A stretch of DNA of 64,000 nt from the NCBI RefSeq assembly GCF_022427145.1, contig NZ_JAKSXN010000028.1:1-64000 (forward strand), written 5' to 3'. The DNA comes from Paenibacillus timonensis (GTDB lineage: Bacteria; Bacillota; Bacilli; Paenibacillales; Paenibacillaceae). Shown in pieces: positions 23,542-33,181 of the stretch. Position 1 is the stretch's first letter. Each line of letters opens with the position of its first letter. The notes under the pieces were generated by a model. It had not been told where the DNA came from, did no database searches, and was given only the letters and a program-made list of their open reading frames with translations. Position numbers and translations under genes: made by a program.

Positions 23542-25448
23542 TTTGCATAATGCGAGAGCGCCAGAAGCGGCCAGATATACCGGTAACTGTGATAGTGTAC
23601 GTAAAAATACCCCGGCAGCCCGGCCCCGGTTGGATAGGAGGAGGGCCAGCCGTCCTCATGCAGCAGTTCGAGCAAACGGGCGGCGCCGCGTTCGAGCTCG
23701 GGCGTCGGCCGGTCGTACACCGCGATCAGCGCATCCAGCGCCCAAGCGGTCTGCGAGGGCGTGCTGGAGCGGAGCGGCACGAACCGCTTCGCTTGATCGC
23801 TGCGGCAGGATTCGCCCCAGCCGCCGTCGGCGTTTTGGATGCTTCGCAGCCAGTCGGCGCTTTTGGCGATGGACGGGTGGTCGGCGGGCATGCCTACCGC
23901 CATCAATCCCGTTAATGCCGCCCAGGTGCCGTAAATGTAGCAGATCCCCCATCGACCGTACCAGGACCCGTCCTCCTGCTGGTGGCTTAGCAGCCAGTCT
24001 GCCCCACGCGCGACCCAATCGTGGCGTACGCCCAGCTTGGCGTAGTTGCCCAAATACTCCAGCGTCCGCCCGGTCAGGTCCGCTTCCGATGGATCGGTGG
24101 CCGCGGATTTCGCTCCTTCGATCGCCAGCCAGGTAAGCATGACCTTATCGGTATTCTTCTCGAAAGCCGGCCAGCCGCCGTCGTCGTTTTGCATCGACCA
24201 GATCCAATTCAGCCCGCGGTTCCACGCGTCTAGGGCAGCGGGATCGTCAGCGTGCAAGGCATAGAGGGCGCGCAGGGCGGCCGTGGTGTCGTCGACGTCG
24301 GGGACGAACGTATTCGTCTCCGAGAAACCCCAGCCCCCGGGCACGATGCCCGGATTATGAATCTGCCAATCGCCCGGTTTACGATGCTGACGTTCCCTTA
24401 AATAATCGGCGGCCCGTCGAACGGCCGTATGGGAAGGCGGGACCCCTGCTTCCTGCAAGGCATAGGAGAGCAGCGCGGTATCCCAGACCGTGGAAGGGGA
24501 GTTCTGGATCGTGGTATACTCGCTTTCGCCAAGGCCGCTGTCGCCGTCCATCGTAAACTTCATGTGAGCTAAACCCTCGACGGCCCGCTGGATAACCGGA
24601 TGCTGCGGCTCATAACCAAGCGCCAGCAAAGCGAAGATCATCAGCACCGTGCAGCTGGCATAGGTGTATAGCGTTCCGTCGCTTTCGATCCTATCGAGCA
24701 AATATTGCTCGGCTTTATGGATCGCCGCTTGCCGAATGCGCCGCGGCGTACCGACCAAATGGCCCAGCGCCGATTGGAACTGCTCAAGCAGCTCCCGGCT
24801 CTCGCGGGACAGCGGCAGCGCCTCTCCTTCCGAACCGCGGTCGCCTAGGAACAGCTCGCTCAAATCGGGCGTCCGCGCGGACCTGGCGCGAAAATTCCGC
24901 TCGGCCATGATCAGAAGCGGAACGAGATGAACCCGCGAGTAACCGGAGAAATCGTAAAAATTCAGCGGGAATGACTCGGGCAACAGCAGGATTTCGATCG
25001 GGATCAGCGACAAGGACGAGGGCCATGCCCTCTGTCCGGTGGCCGCCAGGATCGCTTTCGTAAGCAGGCTGTTCGCCTGTCCGATGCCGCCCCGTTCCAG
25101 GATGTATCGCTTCGCCCTTTGCAGCGCTTCGTCCTCCGGCCGGCTGTACCCGGAGAACAGCAGGGCGTAATACGCCTCAACCGTGGCGGACAGATGGCCT
25201 TCCCCGTCGTCGCGGTACCATCGCCAGCCGCCTTCCGGCTGCTGGGCGGCCAAGATGCGGTCGTGCAGCTGACGGATCAGCTCCTCCCGGTCCGCATTTA
25301 ACGTGCGAAACAGGATAATCGTGCACGCATCAAGGGTAATGCCGTTTTCGAAGCAAAACCGCCAAGTGCCATCCGCTTCCTGCCGCTGAATCAGTTCCTC
25401 GGACAATCGGTGAGTTTCCCTCCGAATGTCGGCGATGTTCTGCGCCAT
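23517..25448 (-). CDS. sqhC: Squalene-hopene cyclase family, probable sporulenol synthase (tetraprenyl-beta-curcumene cyclase)
   Basis: The 643-residue protein has the protonating DVDD motif (384-387) and repeated QW motifs (QNDDGGW, QQEDGSWYGRW, QNADGGWGE), so it is a class II triterpene-type cyclase. The N-terminus (LIQRQEADGTWRFCFENG) resembles the B. subtilis SqhC/sporulenol synthase more than true hopene cyclases. SqhC cyclises tetraprenyl-beta-curcumene, the product of YtpB, and a ytpB gene begins at the right end of this window. AAGGAGG precedes the ATG. The gene stands alone, not with HpnCDE squalene genes, which supports the sesquarterpene reading. True squalene-hopene cyclase activity cannot be excluded; many such enzymes accept both. 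Confidence 0.85.
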   Translation of the reverse strand: MAQNIADIRRETHRLSEELIQRQEADGTWRFCFENGITLDACTIILFRTLNADREELIRQLHDRILAAQQPEGGWRWYRDDGEGHLSATVEAYYALLFSGYSRPEDEALQRAKRYILERGGIGQANSLLTKAILAATGQRAWPSSLSLIPIEILLLPESFPLNFYDFSGYSRVHLVPLLIMAERNFRARSARTPDLSELFLGDRGSEGEALPLSRESRELLEQFQSALGHLVGTPRRIRQAAIHKAEQYLLDRIESDGTLYTYASCTVLMIFALLALGYEPQHPVIQRAVEGLAHMKFTMDGDSGLGESEYTTIQNSPSTVWDTALLSYALQEAGVPPSHTAVRRAADYLRERQHRKPGDWQIHNPGIVPGGWGFSETNTFVPDVDDTTAALRALYALHADDPAALDAWNRGLNWIWSMQNDDGGWPAFEKNTDKVMLTWLAIEGAKSAATDPSEADLTGRTLEYLGNYAKLGVRHDWVARGADWLLSHQQEDGSWYGRWGICYIYGTWAALTGLMAVGMPADHPSIAKSADWLRSIQNADGGWGESCRSDQAKRFVPLRSSTPSQTAWALDALIAVYDRPTPELERGAARLLELLHEDGWPSSYPTGAGLPGYFYVHYHSYRYIWPLLALSHYAKKYGDESP

Positions 25449-25520
25449 CCTTGCTCCCTCCTTGTCACCGTCACCCCATTATATGAGGCCCGAAAGGAGG
25501 GCATGATCGGCGGTACCGGA

Positions 25521-26144
25521 CTATTCTTTCGCCTTCGGGCCGAAGACCGGCGCTAATCTTGATACGGACAACTGCTCGCCTAAACCGAAATATTCGCAGA
25601 AATTCATGATCATCGGCTTCCATTTGGCGGGGTCGATATAATTCGGATGTCCGTCCATGAGCAGCCGCTCGTCGACATGAACCCGAGTGATCCGCGCTTC
25701 GATGGCGACGAGCGAGCTCGGTTCTTCGAACGGATGGATTCGTACGAGCTCCGCCTCCAATTGAACGGGGCATTCCCGGACCCGCGGCGCCCGCACGAGC
25801 TGCGATGTCACCGGGGTTAAGCCCGCGACGCCAAACTTGTCGGCATCGAACCGGTAACCGTTCGATGCCTTCGACTCCGGCACCGGATTTCGGCCGGTGA
25901 GCAGCGTTAATCTTTCGATGGCGGGAATAAGGTCGGTGGAGGGAAGGTTTAAGACGCACTCGTGCTCGCGTTGGAGATTGTGTACCGTTTGGGATTTGGC
26001 GCTCATGCCCAGCATGCAGGATCGGTTCAGCCACCAGGCGGAGGACATCGGGGCCAAGTTGGCCGTTCCGTTTTCGTTGCGGGTGCTGATCAGCACGACG
26101 GAGGTGCCGAAGTAAAGGATGTTCGGTTGGATGGTGGTATGCAT
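25521..26144 (-). CDS. Flavin reductase-like FMN-binding split-barrel protein
   Basis: The product of about 207 residues has the split-barrel flavin-binding pattern of the DIM6/NTAB flavoredoxin family: NILYFGTSVVLISTRNENG, NLAPMSSAWW, and HECVLNLPSTDLIPAIERL. These proteins bind FMN and reduce flavins or act as small oxidoreductases. I place the start at ATG 26144 (MHTTIQPNILYFG) by comparison with the family; AAGGAG is 13 bp upstream, somewhat far, and ATG 26171 is in frame. It is divergent from the AlaX gene and not obviously in an operon. Confidence 0.8.
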   Translation of the reverse strand: MHTTIQPNILYFGTSVVLISTRNENGTANLAPMSSAWWLNRSCMLGMSAKSQTVHNLQREHECVLNLPSTDLIPAIERLTLLTGRNPVPESKASNGYRFDADKFGVAGLTPVTSQLVRAPRVRECPVQLEAELVRIHPFEEPSSLVAIEARITRVHVDERLLMDGHPNYIDPAKWKPMIMNFCEYFGLGEQLSVSRLAPVFGPKAKE

Positions 26145-26320
26145 GGTTTTGTCACGACTCCTTACGTTCATTCTCGGAAATGGTTCTCAAAGTTTAGCAT
26201 AGGAACCGAAGCTTGTGACCGGTTTGGGAATGAGACCGCAAGATCGCGAAATGGTGCAAAACATGGCGGATTTCCGGTATAGTAGACGAATAGTAACGTA
26301 GAGAGGGGAACCTGCTTGCG

Positions 26321-27487
26321 ATGACGACAAGACTCTATTTTGACGATGCATATTTGACCCGTTGGACAACCCGCGTCAAGGACAGGCTGGAACGGGAGGA
26401 TGGCGTTTACGTCGTGCTGGAAGAAAGCGCCTTTTACCCGCATGGAGGAGGGCAACCGAACGACACGGGGCGAATTGGAGACATACCCGTACTGGACGTG
26501 ATCAGTGAAGGCGACGAGGTGCTGCATAAGGTGGAGCGTATCCCGGAAGAGCTAGAGGTAGGCTGTGAAATCGACTGGGACCGTCGGTTTGACCATATGC
26601 AGCAGCATAGCGGGCAGCACCTGCTGTCGGCCGTATGCCGCGAGCACGGGGCGATGACGCTGAGCTTTCACCTGGGATCGGATTCCTGCACGATTGACGT
26701 AGATCGGACGGATCTGCCGGCGGAGCTGCTTGCCGCCATCGAGCGCGAGGCCAATCGGCACATCTATTTGAACCACAGGATCACCGGCTACTTTGTCACT
26801 GAAGAAGAAGCCTCACGGCTGCCGCTGGTAAAGCCGCCGAAGGTGGTAGACCGCGTCCGCATCGTCGAGATGGAGGGCGTGGAATACAACGGTTGCGGAG
26901 GGACGCACGTATCGGGGACCGGCGCAATCGGGATGATTAAGCTGCTGAAGACCGAGAAGCAGAAAGGCCATGTGCGGATTTTCTTCAAATGCGGATACCG
27001 GGCTCTGAGCGAGTTTCAGGAGCAGCAACAAGTGCTTGGGGCGGTGACCGCCAGATTGAAAACGGGCCGGGACGGCATCATGGAGCGCTTGGACAAATGG
27101 GAGGACGAGCAAAAGGGGCTGCAATCCGAGTTGGACGCACGAAAAGAAGCTATGGACGAGGTCACGGTAGGGCAACTGCTGGCCAAGCAGGAAGGCGGGC
27201 GGATCGCCCACATCTTTGCGGACAAGCCGTTGAAGGAACTGCAGAACCTGGCGCAGAAGCTCATCGCGCAATGCGATGCGGGGGTGCTGTTGGCGACGGA
27301 AGCCGAGCATAAGGTGGTGTTGGCCCATAGCGGCCGTCTTCCATTGTCCTGCAGCGCATTTTTCAAGGAGCATCTGGCTTCTTACGGCGGGAAAGGCGGC
27401 GGCAGCGACAAGCTGGCGCAGGCCGGCTTCAGTAGTTGGCCTGAAGCGCTGGCTTTTTACGAGTTTGCCGAACAAGCGTTGTTATAG
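26321..27487 (+). CDS. Alanyl-tRNA editing protein AlaX-L with DHHA1 domain
   Basis: The 388-residue protein matches the free-standing editing half of alanyl-tRNA synthetase. An N-terminal second-additional-domain beta-barrel leads into the zinc site formed by H96 and H100 (HSGQH) and C192/H196 (CGGTH), and the C-terminal 150 residues form a coiled linker and DHHA1 domain (GGKGGGSDKLAQAG). Such AlaX proteins hydrolyse Ser-tRNA(Ala) or Gly-tRNA(Ala) in trans. ATG 26321 follows GAGAGGGGAACCTGCTTGCG. It is monocistronic. Confidence 0.9.
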   Translation: MTTRLYFDDAYLTRWTTRVKDRLEREDGVYVVLEESAFYPHGGGQPNDTGRIGDIPVLDVISEGDEVLHKVERIPEELEVGCEIDWDRRFDHMQQHSGQHLLSAVCREHGAMTLSFHLGSDSCTIDVDRTDLPAELLAAIEREANRHIYLNHRITGYFVTEEEASRLPLVKPPKVVDRVRIVEMEGVEYNGCGGTHVSGTGAIGMIKLLKTEKQKGHVRIFFKCGYRALSEFQEQQQVLGAVTARLKTGRDGIMERLDKWEDEQKGLQSELDARKEAMDEVTVGQLLAKQEGGRIAHIFADKPLKELQNLAQKLIAQCDAGVLLATEAEHKVVLAHSGRLPLSCSAFFKEHLASYGGKGGGSDKLAQAGFSSWPEALAFYEFAEQALL

Positions 27488-27502
27488 GGAGAATTGCCGC
27501 TG

Positions 27503-28393
27503 TCAGTGCGGGAACTCTCGTATCAGTCCGATAAAACGATGGGCCGCTGGAGACAGCGGTTCATTTTTTCGCGTACAGACCGAAATGGAGTTCATTAAGT
27601 CGACGTTCTCCACGAACACCCGGCTCAATTGGCCGCGCTCCACGTAATCCCTCACAACCAGCGCCGAAACAAAGCTGGCGCCATACCCAGCGATCACCGC
27701 TTGGATGGTTTCGTTTAAACCATTGAATTGCAGGGCGATTCGCGGTGACGGGGCATTATAGGTGCGGCACAACGCCATGAATCTCTCCCGGGTGGAGCTG
27801 CCGATCTCCCTCATAACGAACGGCTCCTTGACCATGCTATGCAAGCTGACGCGTTGACCTGCGTACCGGTGCCGAGGGGAAACGACGAACCACAGCTCGT
27901 CCCTGAACAATTCCTCCGCTTGCACGGATTCGGGATACGCCTCCGGCAACCCGCCGTAGATCGCCAAATCGACCTCCAAGTTCAGCAGTTGGTTTAAGGC
28001 ATCCGTCGAATTTGTGGTGTTAATGGTCATTTCCGTATGTTCATAGCGCGTTTTGAATTTCGCGATCCAAGTCGGGATAAGAAAATGAGCGGGCAAATAG
28101 GTAGCGGCTAATCGGATATGGCCTAGCTCCCCGGCTTTGTAATCCTCTATAAATCGCTCGATCTGCTGCTCTACGGCAAACAGCCGCTTGCTGTGCGCAA
28201 ACAGCTTTTCGCCGCCGTCGGTCAGGGCGATGCCGCGTCCCTGCGCTTTTAACAGAGGAAGATCCAACTCGCGTTCCAGCTTCTTGATCTGAGCGGAGAT
28301 GGCCGGCTGGCTGATGCTCAGCAGCTCCGAAGCGCGCGTGACGCTACCCGTTTCGGCGATAACGTGGAACAACCGCAAGGCGTGCAAATTCAT
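27503..28393 (-). CDS. LysR-family regulator, CysL/YwfK-like
   Basis: The 296-residue protein has an N-terminal LysR winged helix (LHALRLFHVIAETGSVTRASELLSISQPAISAQIKKLE, in two halves) and a periplasmic-binding-type effector domain. ATG 28393 has GAGAGGGGG upstream. It is divergent from a methyltransferase gene across a 129-bp gap with an AT-rich palindrome CATAAA-N11-TTTATG (28438-28460), a possible binding site, so it probably controls that gene and itself. The effector is unknown; resemblance to CysL is general. Confidence 0.86.
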   Translation of the reverse strand: MNLHALRLFHVIAETGSVTRASELLSISQPAISAQIKKLERELDLPLLKAQGRGIALTDGGEKLFAHSKRLFAVEQQIERFIEDYKAGELGHIRLAATYLPAHFLIPTWIAKFKTRYEHTEMTINTTNSTDALNQLLNLEVDLAIYGGLPEAYPESVQAEELFRDELWFVVSPRHRYAGQRVSLHSMVKEPFVMREIGSSTRERFMALCRTYNAPSPRIALQFNGLNETIQAVIAGYGASFVSALVVRDYVERGQLSRVFVENVDLMNSISVCTRKNEPLSPAAHRFIGLIREFPH

Positions 28394-28522
28394 GGTGTGA
28401 CCCCCTCTCAATTCATAAATTAAATATATGGTATACACATAAAGATATATTATATTTATGGGTTGATTTCAACTACAATGACCTCAACAGGAAAAATACC
28501 ACGCCAAGGAGCTGAGGCAGGG

Positions 28523-29287
28523 ATGAACATCGAGAAGTCTTTCTACAATTACGATAAGCACGGGACGAATTACGCGGGGTACCGGCGGACGGATCCGCGA
28601 ATCGAGCGGCAAGTGCTCGAAGCCTTAGGCCAAGCGAACACGATCATTAACGTCGGCTCGGGTACCGGCTCCTATGAGCCGAAGGATCGGTATGTCGTCG
28701 CGGTCGAGCCCTCCGCGGTCATGCGGGGGCAGAGGCTCGCGCGGGGGGCGGTTCCGGCCGTGAACGCCTGGGCCGAAGCGCTCCCTTTTGACGATGGGGC
28801 ATTCGATGCAGGAATGGCGATGGTGACTGTTCACCACTGGCTCGATATTCATAAAGGGCTGCGGGAGCTGCGACGGGTGGTGCGGGGCAACGTCGTCGTC
28901 TTGACCTTTGATCCGGATGCGCTGGACTCGTTCTGGAATGCGGAGTATTTCCCGGAACTCCTTGAAGCGGAGCGGCGGCGTTACCCGAAACCGGATGAAG
29001 TGCTTGAAGCTTTGGGGGGTTCCGGTCATATCCTTCCGGTGCCGGTCCCGGCGGATTGCATCGATGGATTCCAGGAAGCTTTTTACGGCCGTCCGGAGGC
29101 CTTCCTGGTGTCTGAAGTGCGCCAAGCCCAGTCGGCATGGCAATTCTTGGCGGGGGGAGTGGAGGAGCGGCTCGTGCATAAGCTGGCCGAGGCTTTGAAG
29201 TCCGGCGAATGGGATCGCAAATATGGGGCCTATCGGACACTGCCGATGCTGACGGGGGCGCTCCGGCTAGTCGTAAGCCGGGGATGA
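28523..29287 (+). CDS. Class I SAM-dependent methyltransferase
   Basis: The 254-residue enzyme has motif I INVGSGTGSYEP, motif II acidic residue in VVAVEPSAVM, and the DAGMAMVTVHHW motif of the Methyltransf_11 family. ATG 28523 follows AAGGAGCTGAGGCAGGG. It is monocistronic with its own terminator and divergent from a LysR regulator that may control it. Nothing in the sequence shows the substrate; relatives act on small molecules. Confidence 0.84.
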   Translation: MNIEKSFYNYDKHGTNYAGYRRTDPRIERQVLEALGQANTIINVGSGTGSYEPKDRYVVAVEPSAVMRGQRLARGAVPAVNAWAEALPFDDGAFDAGMAMVTVHHWLDIHKGLRELRRVVRGNVVVLTFDPDALDSFWNAEYFPELLEAERRRYPKPDEVLEALGGSGHILPVPVPADCIDGFQEAFYGRPEAFLVSEVRQAQSAWQFLAGGVEERLVHKLAEALKSGEWDRKYGAYRTLPMLTGALRLVVSRG

Positions 29288-29343
29288 TGAGGAAGGTAAG
29301 CGTCACGCCGTATGCCGTATGCAGTGACGTAAGCATCATAAAG

Positions 29344-29370
29344 AGCCGGGAGAATTCCCGGCTTTTTTTG
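29344..29370 (+). terminator. Terminator of the methyltransferase gene
   Basis: AGCCGGGA (29344-29351) / TCCCGGCT (29356-29363), 4-nt loop, followed by T7. Confidence 0.85.
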
Positions 29371-29649
29371 TCGCTTGCCATTTACAGATGAATGAATTAA
29401 CGGGAAATCGTACCTCTAATAGCTAAGGGTTTGTTCCGTCTCATTGAATAACTGGAAAAACTGCCTTTATTTTTAAAGCACACGGTCAATTCAGGCGAAA
29501 TCTGCAGAAATAACGTTAGTTTTTCCATCTAATTAGGCCAAAACGGTCAAATTGCTTGAAAATAACAGGAGAAATTCCAGCTAATTGTCCCTATGGACGC
29601 GAAAACCACCCTGAAAACAATACCACCGACACCGTCAGCTCTCGACATT
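29371..29649. other. AT-rich non-coding gap with repeat-like sequence
   Basis: This 279-bp stretch between converging genes contains no convincing ORF. It has loose repeats of 'AATAACnGnAnAAA' character, similar in feel to the other intergenic repeats in the window. Its T-rich and A-rich runs may help terminate the MFS gene. Confidence 0.35.
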
Positions 29650-30867
29650 CTACCTCGGCGCCGTCATCCGCGGCTTCGGCCTCGCGTACAGCTTCAAACG
29701 CACCCAAAGCGTATTGATCAGCAGCAGGATACCGGAGATGACGAACAGGCCTTCGATGCCGATGTACCCGGCAAGAAACCCGCCGATCAGCGAGCCCATC
29801 ATGTTGCCGAGGGCCAGCGTGCTGCTGTTGAACCCAAACGCCCGGCTCTCCATGCCGTCCGGAGTGTAGTAGCGGATCAGCGCATTGACGCTTGGCAGCA
29901 ATCCCCCCATGAACACGCCCATCAGGAACCGGACGGCGATCAGTTGCCACACCGTTTGCACGAACGCCTGCGGGATCAGCGTAGCCGCCGCCCCAACGAG
30001 GCAAAACGTCAGAATGCGGTGCGCCCCCAGCTTATCGCTGACCTTGCCGAGAACCGGCGAGGTAATCATGTTGGAAATGCCCGTCACGGCGCTGACAAAA
30101 CCGGCCCAGAATGCCACGTCCGCGGTCTGTCCGTGCAGCTTCTCCACGTATAAAGGCAGCAGCGACATCGGGCTCAGCATCGCGAATTGCAGCAGGAACG
30201 TCACGGCGAACAACGCGGTCAGCTGCGGCGTTTTGTTCAGCTCGAGGAAGCCCTGCAGCACGGAAGGCTGCGGCGTATGCATCGCTTCCTCGCGGTCGAA
30301 TTTCTCGCGTACGAAGAGAAGCGCCAGCAGGGAGGCGATGAACAGCAGCGCCCCGGTAATGTAAAAAATCGGCCGGAACCCGATCCATTCCGCCAACAGC
30401 CCGCCAATCAAGGGCCCCAGGATCGTGCCGGCCACGTTGCCGGACTGGATCGTCCCCATCGCGAAGCCCATGCGCTTCTTCGGTGCCGTGCCGGAGATCA
30501 GCGCCACGGAAGCCGGGTTAAAACCGGAGATCGTCCCGTTCAGCAGTCTTAAGCCGAGCAGGTGCCAGGGTTGGGTGGCAAAGCCCATCAGGGTGATGAC
30601 GATGGCCATGCCGAAGCCGGAGCGCAGCAGCATGATTTTACGGCCGTATTTATCGGCGAGCTTCCCCCAGATCGGTTGGAAGATAAACGAAGTGGCGAAA
30701 TTGGCGGCAAAAATCATCCCGGCCCAAAGTCCGATCGCCTGTTCTCCCTGCACGTGCAAATCCCGGGCCAGATACAGCGAGAGAAACGGCGTGATCATCG
30801 TCATTCCGGCGTTGACGAGAAACTGCCCGAACCAAAGCACAATGAGATTGACCTTCCAGGTATTCAA
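29650..30867 (-). CDS. MFS multidrug efflux transporter, MdtG-like
   Basis: The 405-residue protein has twelve predicted helices and the DHA1 motif A loop GKLADKYGRKIMLLRS. Motif order (NLIVLWFGQFL, MITPFLSLYL, RLLNGTISGFNPASVALI, LGPLIGGLLAEWIGFRPIFYIT) closely follows E. coli MdtG. The start is taken as TTG 30867, because AAAGGAAGTG lies 8 bp upstream and the encoded NTWKVNLIV matches the MdtG N-terminus; an ATG at 30906 is in frame but lacks a ribosome site. It probably exports drugs or lipophilic compounds by proton antiport. A palindrome TATACTAGTATA (30923-30934) upstream could be part of its promoter. Confidence 0.85.
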   Translation of the reverse strand: MNTWKVNLIVLWFGQFLVNAGMTMITPFLSLYLARDLHVQGEQAIGLWAGMIFAANFATSFIFQPIWGKLADKYGRKIMLLRSGFGMAIVITLMGFATQPWHLLGLRLLNGTISGFNPASVALISGTAPKKRMGFAMGTIQSGNVAGTILGPLIGGLLAEWIGFRPIFYITGALLFIASLLALLFVREKFDREEAMHTPQPSVLQGFLELNKTPQLTALFAVTFLLQFAMLSPMSLLPLYVEKLHGQTADVAFWAGFVSAVTGISNMITSPVLGKVSDKLGAHRILTFCLVGAAATLIPQAFVQTVWQLIAVRFLMGVFMGGLLPSVNALIRYYTPDGMESRAFGFNSSTLALGNMMGSLIGGFLAGYIGIEGLFVISGILLLINTLWVRLKLYARPKPRMTAPR

Positions 30868-31013
30868 TGTGCTTTCACTTCCTTTCGCAAGGTCTCTAGG
30901 ATGCATCAAACAAAAACAAAGTTATACTAGTATACCACTATGGGAAAAGCCGGTCTGGGGCATTCTTCATGCCATCTTCATCCGATTGTCATAGGTTCGC
31001 CACGTTGTGATAG

Positions 31014-31042
31014 TTGTTACTTACTTTTAAGTAGGGCATAAT
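31014..31042 (+). promoter_or_regulatory. Promoter of the hem operon
   Basis: TTGTTA (31014-31019), 17-bp spacer, CATAAT (31037-31042), about 75 bp before the hemE start. The upstream gap to the MFS gene is otherwise empty. Confidence 0.45.
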
Positions 31043-31116
31043 GTAAATTAGAATGTTTATAGTGTAGCTTATATATTCTTATCAAATGGGTTCTACGAGT
31101 ATTGGAGGCGTGCGGC

Positions 31117-32178
31117 TTGGTTTACAATGATCGCTTGATCCGGGCCCTGCGGAAGCAGGAGGTGGATCACCTTCCGGTTTGGTACATGCGCCAGGCGGGC
31201 AGGTATGATCCCGAGTACCGGAAAATCAAAGAGAAATACAGCTTATTAGAAATTTGCCGGCAGCCGGAGCTGGCGGCGGAAATCACCATGATGCCCGTCC
31301 GCAAGCTTGGCGTGGATGCGGCTATTTTGTATTCCGACATCATGAATCCGGTTGCTTCGCTTGGCGTTGATTTCGATATCGTCAAAAATATCGGTCCGGT
31401 CATCGAGCAGCCGATCCGTACGCTGGCGGACATAGACCGGCTTCGGCCCATCGACGTTCACAAGGATCTATCGCATATTTTGGAGACGATCGCGATTTTG
31501 GACCGGCAGTTGGACGTTCCGCTCATTACCTTTGCCGGCGCGCCGTTTACGATCGCCAGCTACTTGATCGAAGGACGGCCGTCTAAGAGCTATATCCGCA
31601 CCAAAGCGATGATGTACGGCGAACCGGAGGCCTGGTTCAAGCTGATGGACAAGTTGGGCGACATGGTCATCGCTTACCTGCGGGCCCATGTTCAAAGCGG
31701 AGGCAAGGCGTTCCAACTGTTCGACAGCTGGGTGGGCGCGCTCGCTCCTAATGATTTTAAGCGGTATGTACTCCCGACGATCACCCGTATTTTTGCCGAA
31801 CTTCGGGATTTGGATGTACCGAAAATCTATTTTCCCGGCGTGAGCTCTGGAGAACTGCTGCCGACGTTAACCGGCATCGACGCCGACGCCGTTGGGCTTG
31901 ATTGGCGCGTATCGATTACGGAAGGCCGTAGCCGGACGGGCGGTAAGTTTGCGATGCAGGGCAATTTGGACCCCTATATCCTGACCGCGCCGATGGACGT
32001 CATTAAGCAGCAGGCCAAGGAAATTATCAACGATGGCTTAACGGCCCCCGGGTTTGTGTTTAATCTGGGACATGGCTTGTTCCCCGAGGCTTCCCTCGAG
32101 AAGCTGCGGGAGCTGACGGAATTCGTGCATGCGTATTCCGCCGAAGCGATCTTGCATCAACCAACGCCGCGTGCGTAA
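31117..32178 (+). CDS. hemE: Uroporphyrinogen decarboxylase
   Basis: HemE removes four carboxyl groups from uroporphyrinogen III to give coproporphyrinogen III. The 353-residue protein has the signature VWYMRQAGRYDPEYR near the N-terminus (active-site Arg residues), ILYSDIMNP and GFVFNLGHGLFPE. The start is TTG 31117, 8 bp after GGAGG, although another TTG at 31102 is in frame. It is first in a hemE-hemH-hemY operon, the order found in B. subtilis. In monoderm bacteria the product enters the coproporphyrin-dependent route. Confidence 0.95.
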   Translation: MVYNDRLIRALRKQEVDHLPVWYMRQAGRYDPEYRKIKEKYSLLEICRQPELAAEITMMPVRKLGVDAAILYSDIMNPVASLGVDFDIVKNIGPVIEQPIRTLADIDRLRPIDVHKDLSHILETIAILDRQLDVPLITFAGAPFTIASYLIEGRPSKSYIRTKAMMYGEPEAWFKLMDKLGDMVIAYLRAHVQSGGKAFQLFDSWVGALAPNDFKRYVLPTITRIFAELRDLDVPKIYFPGVSSGELLPTLTGIDADAVGLDWRVSITEGRSRTGGKFAMQGNLDPYILTAPMDVIKQQAKEIINDGLTAPGFVFNLGHGLFPEASLEKLRELTEFVHAYSAEAILHQPTPRA

Positions 32179-32233
32179 TGCTAAACCACATACATGAGAG
32201 CAACTCAATATCGACTAGAGGTGAACTGGAATC

Positions 32234-33175
32234 GTGAAATCGAAGATCGGAGTGTTGGTGATGTCTTACGGCACGCCGCAAAGTCTGGACCAGGTCGAAG
32301 CGTATTATACGCATATCCGGCGGGGCCATCCTCCAACCGCGGAGCAGCTCCAGGAGCTGGTGGGCCGTTATGAGGCGATCGTAGGCGGAGTGTTCCCGCT
32401 GCGCGCCAATACCGACAAGCAAGTCGCCGCGTTGCAGGACACGTTGAACGGGATGACCGCGGACAAAGACACGGAGTTCGTATGTTATCAAGGACTGAAG
32501 CATGCCCATCCGTTTATTGAGGACGGCGTGGCGCAAATGGCGGAGGACGGCATCCGCGAAGCGGTCGGCATCGTGCTTGCGCCGCATTATTCCGTCATGA
32601 GCATCGGCGGTTACATCAAACGGGCGGAGGCCAAGGCGCAGGAGTTGGGCATCGCGATGCGCTTCGTGGAGAGCTATCATCTGCATCCGAAGCTGATCGA
32701 AGCTTTTGCCGCGCGGGTGTCCGCCAAGCTCGACCAATTCAAGGAAGCCGGCGCGCTGCGCGACCAGGTCCGAGTGCTCTTCAGCGCCCACAGCTTGCCG
32801 GAGAAAATCCTGCAAATGGGCGACCCGTACCGGGATCAGTTGCTGGAGACGTCCCAGGCGGTCGCCGAGAAGGCCGGCGTGACGAACTGGCAGTTCACCT
32901 GGCAGAGTGCAGGCCGTACCGCCGATCCGTGGCTGGGACCGGATATTCTGGACACGCTCAAAGACTTAAGCGAAGAGCAGGTGGAAGACGTGCTGGTCGC
33001 TCCGGTGGGCTTCGTATCGGACCATCTGGAAGTGCTGTACGATTTGGACATCGAAGCCAAAACGATCGCCAAAGAGCTGGATATGCGGCTGGAACGGATC
33101 GAATCGCTGAACACCGAACCTTTGTACATGCAGGCGCTCGGCGACGTCATTATCAAATCTTGGGAAAAGAGATGA
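32234..33175 (+). CDS. hemH: Coproporphyrin III ferrochelatase
   Basis: The 313-residue protein (GTG start, behind AGAGGTG) has the ferrochelatase core: MSYGTPQSLDQVEAYYTHIRRG, the catalytic His in FSAHSLPEKI and the Glu in APVGFVSDHLEVLYDLDIE. In Bacillota this enzyme (also called CpfC) inserts iron into coproporphyrin III to give coproheme, which ChdC then converts to heme b; ChdC is not in this window. It is the second gene of the operon, 56 bp after hemE and 6 bp before hemY. Confidence 0.94.
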   Translation: MKSKIGVLVMSYGTPQSLDQVEAYYTHIRRGHPPTAEQLQELVGRYEAIVGGVFPLRANTDKQVAALQDTLNGMTADKDTEFVCYQGLKHAHPFIEDGVAQMAEDGIREAVGIVLAPHYSVMSIGGYIKRAEAKAQELGIAMRFVESYHLHPKLIEAFAARVSAKLDQFKEAGALRDQVRVLFSAHSLPEKILQMGDPYRDQLLETSQAVAEKAGVTNWQFTWQSAGRTADPWLGPDILDTLKDLSEEQVEDVLVAPVGFVSDHLEVLYDLDIEAKTIAKELDMRLERIESLNTEPLYMQALGDVIIKSWEKR

Positions 33176-33181
33176 GAGGGC

